Source: an uncultured Lachnospiraceae bacterium
GTDB lineage: Bacteria > Bacillota > Clostridia > Lachnospirales > Lachnospiraceae
Direction of reading: 5' to 3'
Length of the DNA: 38,547 nucleotides
Assembly (NCBI GenBank): GCA_946544235.1
Contig: CAMNMC010000060.1
Location: 1-38,547, forward strand
The notes under the pieces were generated by a model. It saw nothing but the letters and a program-made list of their open reading frames with translations, did no database searches and was not told the DNA's origin. Shown here piece after piece: positions 7,788-14,907 of this stretch (its first letter is position 1; every line of letters begins with the position of its first letter). A program made the position numbers and the translations under genes.

Positions 7788-8771
7788 ATGAAAAAATCGT
7801 TAAGGGTATTAATGTTACTGGTGGTTGCTGTCATGCTGACTGCATGTGGGAAAGGCAAGGATAATAAGAAGAAAAACAGAACATCTGAATTAAAATATCA
7901 CTTTGCCACTAAGGAAGAAGCGGCTTCCATCTATCTCTCAAATGATGCGTATTTTGACGGGTTCAGTCAATACGATATTCAGTACAGGACACAGAAAAAG
8001 GATGGTACTATTGAGGAGTTAAAGGAATTTGGCGCTGCTCAGATGGAGGATTTTACTGATGAGGAGAAGGCCGGTCTTGAGAAGACATTGGCAGAGATGC
8101 AGGCTGACCTTAAGGACAAAGGACTTGAGATTCCTGATATAGGCGAGATAACATTTATCAAGTCTACGCAGAAAGAGGAATGCGGAAGCGGAGCATATAC
8201 ACACGGAACATATGTATTCCTTAGTCAGTATTTTATTAATAATGTAACGTCTGAGAGTGATGTTTACAGAAAAGCCGGCAAGATGCAGCTCTGGCATGAG
8301 ATATTCCACTGTTTTACGAGAAAAGATTCCGATTTCCGTAAAGATATGTATAAAATAATTCATTTCAAGGTGCAGGATAAGGAGTATGAACTGCCGCCTT
8401 CAGTGGCTTCACAGTATATCTCTAATCCGGATGTCGAGCATCATAATGCGTATGCTACCTTCAAGATCGATGGAAAGGATATAGATTGTTATACTGTCCT
8501 TATCGCTACCAAGCCTTTTGAGAAGAAAGGTGACAGCTTTATTTCATGCATGGGGACAGCTCTTGTTCCTGTTGACGGCAGTGATACCTATTATCTTCCT
8601 GAAGATGCTGAAAACTTCTGGGATATTTTCGGTGGAAATACAGCCTATGTTATTGATCCGGAGGAGTGCCTCGCAGATAATTTCGGATATGCACTTACTT
8701 ACGGAATGAATGACTGGGATTACATTACCCCTGAAATTATAAAATCCATACTTGATTATCTTTCAAAGTAA
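7788..8771 (+). CDS. Predicted lipoprotein with HExxH metallopeptidase motif
   Basis: The 327-residue product starts with a type II signal peptide: a basic start, a hydrophobic core and the lipobox LTAC with Cys20, so the mature protein should be lipid-anchored outside the membrane. HEIFH at residues 170-174 is a zincin-type HExxH motif, and EECLADNFG near residue 292 could supply the third ligand from a glutamate, as in gluzincin-like peptidases. No known family is recognised beyond this. AGGAGG precedes the ATG and a sigma-A promoter lies upstream. It is monocistronic, with a shared hairpin terminator just after the stop. Peptidase activity is inferred from the motif only. Confidence 0.7.
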   Translation: MKKSLRVLMLLVVAVMLTACGKGKDNKKKNRTSELKYHFATKEEAASIYLSNDAYFDGFSQYDIQYRTQKKDGTIEELKEFGAAQMEDFTDEEKAGLEKTLAEMQADLKDKGLEIPDIGEITFIKSTQKEECGSGAYTHGTYVFLSQYFINNVTSESDVYRKAGKMQLWHEIFHCFTRKDSDFRKDMYKIIHFKVQDKEYELPPSVASQYISNPDVEHHNAYATFKIDGKDIDCYTVLIATKPFEKKGDSFISCMGTALVPVDGSDTYYLPEDAENFWDIFGGNTAYVIDPEECLADNFGYALTYGMNDWDYITPEIIKSILDYLSK

Positions 8772-8777
8772 AAAAAA

Positions 8778-8807
8778 TTAGGAATCCCTATACAGGGATT
8801 CCTAAAT
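8778..8807. terminator. Bidirectional terminator
   Basis: TTAGGAATCCC and GGGATTCCTAA (8778-8805) form a perfect stem with A-rich and T-rich flanks on either side. It serves the lipoprotein gene from the left. On the other strand it overlaps the last codons and stop of the ATP-grasp gene. Confidence 0.85.
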
Positions 8808-9801
8808 CTTTTAACTGCTTAAGCAGACCTTCCTTCTTCTGGCTTCTGTCCGGAAGCTGTGGGAAGTCATAAGCTGCATAATTATTTCCTTCTATGATGA
8901 GTGGGCCGTCAGGCGTGATCGCAACGTCCCATCCGATATAACGAACCTGCGGAACAACCTTTGCGGCTTCGCTGACAAGCTTCTTGGCTTCTTCGAAATA
9001 AGGAACCTGGAAGCCTTCAAACTTCATACCGGTCATCGGATGTTCTTCTACAATGTCCAGACCTGAGGTATGTCCCGGACCGACTACGATACCGGTATTT
9101 ATATCTACATGGCAGGCATAGCCGCCATTCTCAAGATTATCAACAAATTTCTTGTTATTTCCGGTTTTAAGAACTGCATAGAGAACGTAGGATTTCTTCT
9201 TCCAGTAAACCGTTACCATTCTGAGACAGTTGATGGAATAAGGATAAAGCTCGCTGAGAGCAGGATGCTGAACAACTCTGTCTTCGATGACACCAAACTG
9301 GTTATCAGAATTTCGGATGTATTTTACAGCATCGTCAACTGTAGGGAAATCAGGAATGTGGATCAGATCAACACCATGACCACACTCGCCGAGACTTGGC
9401 TTGCCGATGATGTATTCTCTTCCCTTGATGAAATCTCTTATATCTTCATCACTGACCACTGAGAGATCCTGAAAATCCCTCTTGATGAAATCTCTGAAGG
9501 TGGCATAAAACTGATTCTTGTAATCAAAGATGTTTGTTTTTTCCGGATCATTCATCATCTGATGGAATCTTTTGTTCTTAACACGGGTCATGTAGGTCTT
9601 GCGCTGCTTTCCCTTCATATTATAGAACTCGAATATCAGATAATCATGGAAGCCGGCACCGTAACGTACGCCGCACCAGAGCATATCCAGAAGGATGAGA
9701 TTGCGGCTCTTTCTGCCGGATTTCTTCTTAACTTCATTTACACATTTTGAGATTCTTTTAAGACTGAGTCCGCGGAATATGCGGAGAAGATATTTGAACA
9801 T
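8788..9801 (-). CDS. Sugar-transfer associated ATP-grasp domain protein
   Basis: This 337-residue protein fits the ATPgrasp_ST family (often annotated hexapeptide transferase family protein), enzymes expected to ligate an amino or carboxyl group in surface polysaccharide or capsule synthesis. Visible ATP-grasp elements are EYIIGKPSLGECGHGVDLI (about 125-145, lysine and glycine-rich ATP loop), EDRVVQHPALSELYPYSINCL, and the metal-binding VAITPDGPLIIEGNNYAAYD near the C-terminus (E and N ligands). GGGAG lies nine bases before the ATG. No polysaccharide genes are adjacent, so the partner pathway is unclear. It is divergent from the GGDEF gene. Confidence 0.85.
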   Translation of the reverse strand: MFKYLLRIFRGLSLKRISKCVNEVKKKSGRKSRNLILLDMLWCGVRYGAGFHDYLIFEFYNMKGKQRKTYMTRVKNKRFHQMMNDPEKTNIFDYKNQFYATFRDFIKRDFQDLSVVSDEDIRDFIKGREYIIGKPSLGECGHGVDLIHIPDFPTVDDAVKYIRNSDNQFGVIEDRVVQHPALSELYPYSINCLRMVTVYWKKKSYVLYAVLKTGNNKKFVDNLENGGYACHVDINTGIVVGPGHTSGLDIVEEHPMTGMKFEGFQVPYFEEAKKLVSEAAKVVPQVRYIGWDVAITPDGPLIIEGNNYAAYDFPQLPDRSQKKEGLLKQLKDLGIPV

Positions 9802-9960
9802 AATTTATGCTCCCTGTTTTCATATTATTGTTCAGAAAGTCCCCAAAGCAAAGCATTTCAGAAACACTTCATTGATACTGCTTATGAATATAGCACACAA
9901 ATCACTAAATGTCTATAATGCGTGCTTTTCTCCGTAAAGCAGTTCTTCAGATACGGCTAA

Positions 9961-9989
9961 TGAGGAGATAATTGTTAATTATCTCCTCA
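9961..9989. repeat. Perfect 13-bp inverted repeat
   Basis: TGAGGAGATAATT and AATTATCTCCTCA flank a three-base loop between the divergent ATP-grasp and GGDEF genes. It lacks a T tract in the plus direction, so it may be an operator rather than a terminator. Confidence 0.6.
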
Positions 9990-10071
9990 AAAGACTATCA
10001 TTTTATCGATGGATGCTATATAATACAAATGGATTATTTTGGTCAGTGGATATGATTCAGGGGAAATATTT

Positions 10072-11175
10072 ATGGGAGTTGCAGATTATTTCTTAAATAA
10101 TTATGTAATGGTTTATGAACTGATGGGGTTGCTTATCATGCTTGAGATAAGTGTGCACATTTCGGAGAAGGACAGGAGGCTGTCGTTTGTTATAATAGCC
10201 CTTCTGGCTTTGGAATCTGTTGTCTTTTATCTGGAGAAGTGGACACAGACCTTCGAACATCTGAGTATAATGAGACCGATGCTTACGGCATTTCTGTATT
10301 CCATCTATCCGGCTATAATGCTGATCGAGATGATGATCTTCAGCTCAAGGAAGATTTCCGGGAAGAAGCTGCTTCTTCTTGTCCTTCCGGAGCTTATAAG
10401 CATACCTCTGTATTTCACATCACAGTGGACACATATAGTCTGCTATTATTCAGAGGATAATCATTATGGCGGAGGACCGCTGAATAACTGGCCTTATATC
10501 GTTTTCTGCTTCTATCTTATTGTATTCCTTGTTAATAATGTTATTTTATCCAAGGTTTATTCCAAGGTAAACAGGATCATCGTTTTATTCCTTATCATCG
10601 GACCGATGCTGGGAGTTGTATATTATATCTACTTTGATTTCGGAAGGGATTATTCGGAGCTGTTCACATCGGCTATCCTTCTGTTCTTTGTATATAATTA
10701 CATCAGCATAGCGAGAATAGATCCACTTACATCGCTTCTTAACAGGCAGAGTTATTATAAGGATGCAGATGTTAAAAGGCATCTGATAACCGGAGTGGTT
10801 TCGGTTGATATGAATGAATTAAAATACATAAATGATAATTACGGACATGAAGCAGGTGATAAGGCTCTGCAGAAGGTTTCCGATATTCTTGCAAAATATT
10901 GCGGTAAGAAAGGTGCTGTATACAGGGTTGGCGGCGATGAATTTATCATTCTGTTTTATGGCGGCGGAGAGGCAGAGGCAAAGAGCTGCATAGAAAAAAT
11001 GCGTCAAAAACTGGCAGAGACATCATATTCATGTGCCTTTGGATATGCTGAAAAGAAAATGATCGATTCTGTTGAAAGGACCCTTGTTATAGCTGATAAG
11101 AGAATGTTTGAAGATAAAGCAGCTATCAAAAAAGCATGCAAAGAAAAGGGTATAACAATCCATATGAGAGATTAA
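10072..11175 (+). CDS. Membrane-bound GGDEF diguanylate cyclase
   Basis: This 367-residue protein makes cyclic di-GMP from two GTP. The N-terminal 200 residues form about six hydrophobic segments (for example YELMGLLIMLEISV, SFVIIALLALESVVFYL and IIVLFLIIGPMLGVVYYIYF), a 7TM-like sensor region. The GGDEF domain starts at RIDPLTSLLNRQSYYKD, with DMNELKYINDNYGHEAGD and an intact GGDEF at residues 287-291. The RxxD inhibitory site is absent (GKKG at that place), so product inhibition is not expected. Start ATG 10072 follows AGGGGA with good spacing; an upstream in-frame TTG at 10039 has none. No EAL or PilZ gene is adjacent. Confidence 0.9.
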   Translation: MGVADYFLNNYVMVYELMGLLIMLEISVHISEKDRRLSFVIIALLALESVVFYLEKWTQTFEHLSIMRPMLTAFLYSIYPAIMLIEMMIFSSRKISGKKLLLLVLPELISIPLYFTSQWTHIVCYYSEDNHYGGGPLNNWPYIVFCFYLIVFLVNNVILSKVYSKVNRIIVLFLIIGPMLGVVYYIYFDFGRDYSELFTSAILLFFVYNYISIARIDPLTSLLNRQSYYKDADVKRHLITGVVSVDMNELKYINDNYGHEAGDKALQKVSDILAKYCGKKGAVYRVGGDEFIILFYGGGEAEAKSCIEKMRQKLAETSYSCAFGYAEKKMIDSVERTLVIADKRMFEDKAAIKKACKEKGITIHMRD

Positions 11176-11190
11176 GCCTTTGTAAAGGAC

Positions 11191-11613
11191 TTAAATAACC
11201 CACGATGAAAGATACTGGCCGACTAAGTCGGTCAGTTTTTTTGAATGGAAGAAGTTGTGGATAATTGTATCGTATTCGGCCCACATAGGAAGAGTTTTGC
11301 AGATGTCCTTCCTGTCACATTCGTAATTCCTGTTTGCCAGGCATGCAACAGGTGAAAGTGACCCCTCCATTACCTCCAAAATATCACCGATGGTATATTC
11401 ATCGGCAGGACGGCTCAGCTTGTAGCCGCCGCCCTTGCCGCTGGCACCGATAACAAGCTCGGCAGTAACCATATCCTTCATTATTATCTCAAGATATTTT
11501 TTTGATATGCCCTGTCTTTCGGCGATATCTTTTAATGGAATATATCCACCGTGTTCATTTTCTGCAAGATCTATCATAACGCGGATCGCGTATCTTCCTT
11601 TTGTTGAGATCAT
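11191..11613 (-). CDS. Rrf2 family regulator with three-cysteine motif
   Basis: This is a 140-residue Rrf2 regulator. The winged HTH spans residues 1-70 (STKGRYAIRVMIDLAENEHG, then IAERQGISKKYLEIIMKDM and the wing GKGGGYKLSRP). Cysteines at 91, 99 and 105 match the position of the IscR iron-sulfur ligands (IscR uses 92, 98 and 104) with slightly different spacing, so a cluster-sensing role is plausible. GGAGGGG precedes ATG at 11613; longer upstream frames lack a site. It is divergent from metY-cysK. In Firmicutes the Rrf2 protein CymR represses cysteine genes, so this is a good candidate repressor of that operon. Confidence 0.88.
   Translation of the reverse strand: MISTKGRYAIRVMIDLAENEHGGYIPLKDIAERQGISKKYLEIIMKDMVTAELVIGASGKGGGYKLSRPADEYTIGDILEVMEGSLSPVACLANRNYECDRKDICKTLPMWAEYDTIIHNFFHSKKLTDLVGQYLSSWVI
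11214..11242 (+). terminator. Terminator of the GGDEF gene inside the rrf2 coding end
   Basis: ACTGGCCGACT and AGTCGGTCAGT form an 11-pair stem with one G-U pair and a single-base loop, followed by seven T. It lies within the last codons of the converging Rrf2 gene. Confidence 0.8.
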
Positions 11614-11697
11614 ATGATTACCCCTCCTCTTTTTGTCTGAGCATTTAGCGCTTGGCCAGCTTTTTGATATAAACACCATAAACAATTTATATCATAC

Positions 11698-11771
11698 ATG
11701 AAACCTGGTGGTTTCATGGCGGTATATCGGGTCAGTGCAAATGCTCGCGCTTGCCCTGCTTCCCATATACC
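11698..11771. repeat. Hairpin pair upstream of rrf2/metY
   Basis: ATGAAACC/GGTTTCAT (11698-11717) is a perfect hairpin. It is followed by an outer stem GGTATAT (11721-11727) with ATATACC (11765-11771), enclosing CAGTGCAA/TTGCCCTG. The loop CAAATGCTCGCGCTTG resembles the loop of the cluster at 5.8 kb. Confidence 0.55.
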
Positions 11772-11783
11772 ACATTATATACT

Positions 11784-11815
11784 GGGTAAATAGGTATTAC
11801 AAGCCTGTATTTACC
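11784..11815. promoter_or_regulatory. Candidate Rrf2 operator, upstream copy
   Basis: GGGTAAATA (11784-11792) and an inverted TATTTACC (11808-11815) form a dyad in the region between the divergent Rrf2 and metY units. The same GGGTAAAT recurs at 11876-11883, between the -35 and -10 of the metY promoter. Binding by the adjacent Rrf2 protein is inference. Confidence 0.5.
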
Positions 11816-11865
11816 GGAGAATGGACAGATGAAAAAAACAATAAAAAAATTTCTCCAAAAACCTA

Positions 11866-11894
11866 TTGACACAGTGGGTAAATGGTGATATTAT
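11866..11894 (+). promoter_or_regulatory. metY-cysK promoter with overlapping operator
   Basis: TTGACA (11866-11871), a 17-base spacer and TATTAT (11889-11894) make a near-consensus sigma-A promoter. GGGTAAAT lies in the spacer, an ideal place for a repressor. Transcription should start near 11901, giving a leader of about 330 bases. Confidence 0.8.
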
Positions 11895-11924
11895 TGCAAC
11901 ATCAAATCAAGGAGGTGCAAAAAT

Positions 11925-12050
11925 ATGAAGAATACATATACTTGGAATTCTGATATGGTCATGTGTTGTCGAATGCAGTTCTCCCGGACATGTAATATGG
12001 CAGGGGCGTTTGACGATAGTTTGATGCGCCTCATTACGGATCGATGTTGA
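11925..12050 (+). CDS. Met/Cys-rich leader peptide
   Basis: AAGGAGGTG (11909-11917) lies seven bases before an ATG opening a 41-codon frame that ends in TGA at 12048-12050. The peptide has four Cys (codons 14, 15, 23 and 41) and six Met, concentrated in MVMCCRM at residues 11-17. The Cys-Cys pair lies twelve bases before the 5' arm of the antiterminator stem, a position typical of leader-peptide attenuators. It sits between the promoter and metY-cysK, the genes that make homocysteine and cysteine. I infer that ribosome stalling at Cys (or Met) codons sets terminator formation. No leader peptide family is recognised by sequence. Confidence 0.75.
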   Translation: MKNTYTWNSDMVMCCRMQFSRTCNMAGAFDDSLMRLITDRC

Positions 12051-12086
12051 TCGTGAAGATAGAATACTATGCCATTTGTCCGGGAG
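11981..12086 (+). promoter_or_regulatory. Antiterminator stem of the sulfur leader
   Basis: CTCCCGGACA (11981-11990) pairs perfectly with TGTCCGGGAG (12077-12086), and ATGGCA (11997-12002) pairs with TGCCAT (12070-12075). Inside the loop GGGGCG (12003-12008) pairs with CGCCTC (12027-12032). The 3' arm overlaps the 5' arm of the terminator, so the two structures exclude each other. Confidence 0.7.
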
Positions 12087-12110
12087 CCCAGTAAGAGCTT
12101 CCGTTTTTTT
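12081..12110 (+). terminator. Attenuator terminator before metY
   Basis: CGGGAGC (12081-12087) and GCTTCCG (12097-12103) form a seven-pair stem with one G-U pair, followed by seven T (12104-12110). It lies 123 bases upstream of the metY start and can only form when 12081-12086 is not held by the antiterminator. Confidence 0.75.
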
Positions 12111-12233
12111 ATGCTTAGCGGGAAGACAATAACAAAAACCTGGCAAGACCTGAAACCAAAAAACAAAATGAATAATATGGACAAATAAAATAAGAAAGGA
12201 ATCCCTACAGGGGAATAAATAAAGGTGAATAAT

Positions 12234-13514
12234 ATGAGCGATTTAAGATTTGAAACATTACAGTTACACGTTGGACAGGAGCAGGCAGACCCTGCAACAG
12301 ATTCGAGAGCAGTTCCTATTTATCAGACAACCTCTTACGTTTTTCATAACAGCAAGCATGCAGCAGACCGTTTCGGACTTGCAGATGCAGGAAATATCTA
12401 CGGAAGACTTACAAACTCTACTCAGGACGTACTTGAGAAGAGAATCGCAGCTCTTGAGGGCGGCAGTGCAGCACTTGCACTTGCTTCCGGAGCAGCAGCA
12501 ATTACATATACTATAGAAGCTCTTGCAGCAAACGGTGGACATATCGTAGCTCAGAAGACTATATACGGAGGCAGCTACAACCTTCTGGCACATACACTTC
12601 CACAGTACGGAATTGAGACAACCTTCGTTGATGCTCACAATCTTGCAGAGGTTGAGGACGCAATCAAGGAAAATACAAGAGCCATCTATCTTGAGACACT
12701 CGGTAACCCTAACAGCGATATTCCTGATATTGATGCAATCGCTGAGATCGCACATAAGCATGGACTTCCGCTTGTTATAGACAATACATTTGGTACACCA
12801 TACCTTATCAGACCTATTGAGCATGGTGCAGACATCGTTGTTCATTCAGCAACCAAGTTCATCGGCGGTCACGGAACAACTCTCGGCGGAATCATCGTAG
12901 AAGCAGGCAAGTTTGACTGGAGTGCCAGCGGAAAATATCCTAACATCGCTGCTCCAAACCCAAGCTACCACGGCGTATCATTCTATGACGTTGTAGGACC
13001 TGCTGCATTTGTTACATACATTCGCGCAATACTTCTTCGTGATACAGGTGCAACAATTTCGCCATTTAACGCATTCCTTCTTCTGCAGGGTGTTGAAACA
13101 CTTTCCCTCAGACTTGAAAGACATGCAGAAAACACTAAGAAAGTCGTTGAATTCTTAAGCAATCATCCACAGGTTGAGAAGGTTAATCATCCTTCGCTTC
13201 CTGATCATCCGGATCATGCACTCTATCAGAAGTATTTCCCTAACGGCGGAGCTTCAATCTTCACCTTTGATATCAAGGGCGGTAAGGAAGAGGCATGGAA
13301 ATTCATCGACGGCCTTAAGATCTTCTCCCTCCTTGCAAACGTAGCCGATGTTAAGAGTCTGGTTATCCATCCGGCTTCAACAACCCATTCTCAGCTTTCC
13401 GACGCAGAGCTTGCTGATCAGGGTATCAACCAGAATACTATCCGTCTCTCAATCGGAACAGAGCATATCGATGATATCATCGCCGATCTTGAGGCAGGTT
13501 TCGCAGCTATCTAA
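12234..13514 (+). CDS. metY: O-acetylhomoserine sulfhydrylase
   Basis: This is a cytoplasmic PLP enzyme of the Cys/Met metabolism family that converts O-acetylhomoserine plus sulfide to homocysteine. The chain is about 426 residues, the usual MetY length and longer than MetB/MetC. Typical stretches are ETLQLHVGQEQADPATDSRAVPIYQTTS at the start, YGRLTNSTQDVLEKRIAALEGG, and the PLP lysine in SATKFIGGHG (Lys208). The C-terminus has IHPASTTHSQL. I chose ATG 12234, five bases after AAAGGTGA; a GTG at 12225 overlaps that site. It is the first gene after the attenuator and is followed by cysK, so both are probably co-regulated by sulfur supply. Confidence 0.93.
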   Translation: MSDLRFETLQLHVGQEQADPATDSRAVPIYQTTSYVFHNSKHAADRFGLADAGNIYGRLTNSTQDVLEKRIAALEGGSAALALASGAAAITYTIEALAANGGHIVAQKTIYGGSYNLLAHTLPQYGIETTFVDAHNLAEVEDAIKENTRAIYLETLGNPNSDIPDIDAIAEIAHKHGLPLVIDNTFGTPYLIRPIEHGADIVVHSATKFIGGHGTTLGGIIVEAGKFDWSASGKYPNIAAPNPSYHGVSFYDVVGPAAFVTYIRAILLRDTGATISPFNAFLLLQGVETLSLRLERHAENTKKVVEFLSNHPQVEKVNHPSLPDHPDHALYQKYFPNGGASIFTFDIKGGKEEAWKFIDGLKIFSLLANVADVKSLVIHPASTTHSQLSDAELADQGINQNTIRLSIGTEHIDDIIADLEAGFAAI

Positions 13515-13580
13515 AATAACTGAAGCAGTTTAAGACCGGTTTGACGGTAAACAATGATTAAGACCGGTTATCTCAGATAA

Positions 13581-13625
13581 AATGATTAAATCCTCCGGCA
13601 TCACCTACATGGTGCCGGCAGGAAA
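13581..13625 (+). repeat. Hairpin and direct repeats between metY and cysK
   Basis: TTAAGACCGGTT occurs just after metY and nearly repeats (ATTAAGACCGGTT) about 30 bases later. A CCGG-CAT-CACC/GGTGCCGG hairpin follows, without a T tract. It may stabilise or partly separate the two messages rather than end transcription. Confidence 0.4.
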
Positions 13626-13680
13626 ATAATAAATAAAAATATGGCATTATAATAAAATTAAAAGAAAGAAGGAAAAAGCT

Positions 13681-14613
13681 ATGTCAAATATTTACAAAGG
13701 AACACTTGGACTTATAGGAAATACACCTCTCGTTGAGGTAGTAAATATAGAGAAGGAGCTCGGACTCGAGGCAACAGTACTTGTTAAGCTTGAGTATTTC
13801 AACCCGGCAGGAAGCGTTAAGGACCGTATTGCAAAGGCTATGATCGAGGACGCTGAGGCTAAGGGACTCCTTAAGGAAGGCTCAGTAATCATAGAGCCAA
13901 CATCAGGAAATACAGGTATCGGACTTGCAGCTATCGCAGCATCAAAGGGCTATCGCATAATCCTTACGATGCCTGAGACCATGAGCGTTGAGAGAAGAAA
14001 TATCCTCAAGGCTTACGGCGCAGAGCTTGTTCTTACAGAGGGTGCAAAGGGTATGAAGGGAGCTATCGAGAGAGCTGAGGAGCTTTCTAAGGAGATTCCT
14101 AACAGCTTCATCCCTGGACAGTTCGTTAACCCGGCCAATCCTGCAGTTCACAAGGCTACAACCGGTCCTGAAATCTGGAAGGATACAGATGGTAAGGTTG
14201 ATATCTTCATCGCAGGTGTAGGTACAGGCGGAACAGTTACAGGAACAGGCGAGTATCTTAAGGAGCAGAATCCTGAGGTTAAGGTTGTTGCTCTTGAGCC
14301 GGAGGATTCACCAGTTCTTTCAGAAGGCAGAGCAGGTGCTCACAAGATTCAGGGAATCGGCGCAGGCTTCGTTCCTGATGTACTGAATACAAATGTATTT
14401 GACGAAGTATTCAAGGCTTCTAACCAGGATGCCTTTGATACAGCCAAGCTTCTTGCCAAGAAGGAAGGCATCTCAGTTGGTATCTCTTCAGGCGCAGCTC
14501 TCTTCGGAGCTATCACTCTCGCCAAGAGACCTGAGAATAAGGGCAAGACCATCGTTGCACTTCTTCCTGACAGTGGCGACAGATATTATTCGACTGCGCT
14601 CTTTACAGAGTAG
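13681..14613 (+). CDS. cysK: Cysteine synthase
   Basis: This is O-acetylserine sulfhydrylase, which makes cysteine from O-acetylserine and sulfide with PLP. It is 310 residues, the normal CysK length. The N-terminal [12 protein letters not shown] lysine Lys47 in NPAGSVKDR, the substrate loop [10 protein letters not shown] and the phosphate-binding [12 protein letters not shown] are all intact, as is the C-terminal [16 protein letters not shown] precedes the ATG. It lies 166 bases after metY with no clear terminator between, so it is likely in the same transcript, and ends at a strong terminator. Confidence 0.95.
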   Translation: MSNIYKGTLGLIGNTPLVEVVNIEKELGLEATVLVKLEYFNPAGSVKDRIAKAMIEDAEAKGLLKEGSVIIEPTSGNTGIGLAAIAASKGYRIILTMPETMSVERRNILKAYGAELVLTEGAKGMKGAIERAEELSKEIPNSFIPGQFVNPANPAVHKATTGPEIWKDTDGKVDIFIAGVGTGGTVTGTGEYLKEQNPEVKVVALEPEDSPVLSEGRAGAHKIQGIGAGFVPDVLNTNVFDEVFKASNQDAFDTAKLLAKKEGISVGISSGAALFGAITLAKRPENKGKTIVALLPDSGDRYYSTALFTE

Positions 14614-14627
14614 ACTCATATAATTAT

Positions 14628-14718
14628 AAAGCATGGGCATATATTTCTCGGCGTGCTAAGATTTGTATGATTTTAAGCAAATCCCGCAATACTTCGAAAT
14701 ATATGTCCATGCTTTTTT
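14628..14718 (+). terminator. Long-stem terminator after cysK
   Basis: AAAGCATGGGCATATATTTC (14628-14647) pairs with 14696-14715 over 20 positions with one G-U pair, followed by a T tract. The 48-base loop holds its own GATTTG/CAAATC hairpin. Confidence 0.85.
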
Positions 14719-14801
14719 ATACCGATATGCTATGAACAAACGTCAATTATAAATATATTTGTCATAAAACTTAATTTTTTATAGCATATGACATAAATAA
14801 C

Positions 14802-14830
14802 TTGCATCAAAAAGAAAAATGCAATATACT
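14802..14830 (+). promoter_or_regulatory. Promoter of the PTS_EIIC_2-type gene
   Basis: TTGCAT (14802-14807), 17 bases and TATACT (14825-14830) precede the gene at 14908. Upstream an inverted pair ATATGCTAT (14725-14733) and ATAGCATAT (14781-14789) may be regulatory. Confidence 0.6.
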
Positions 14831-14907
14831 ACGAAATTGCGATGCTTTAGCGCGGCAAAGTGCCGGCGCATAAAAGACTATATGTAAAAAAAGGTAAGGG
14901 AAGTAAA

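Noticed and set aside
9961-9989. Terminator for the ATP-grasp or GGDEF gene
   Set aside because: It lies upstream of both divergent genes and lacks a T tract in the plus direction, so it cannot end either message.
11901-12110. SAM (S-box) riboswitch or T-box before metY
   Set aside because: None of the conserved T-box bulge (TGGnACCGCG-like) or S-box core motifs is visible; the leader instead has a well-initiated Cys/Met peptide with two competing stems.
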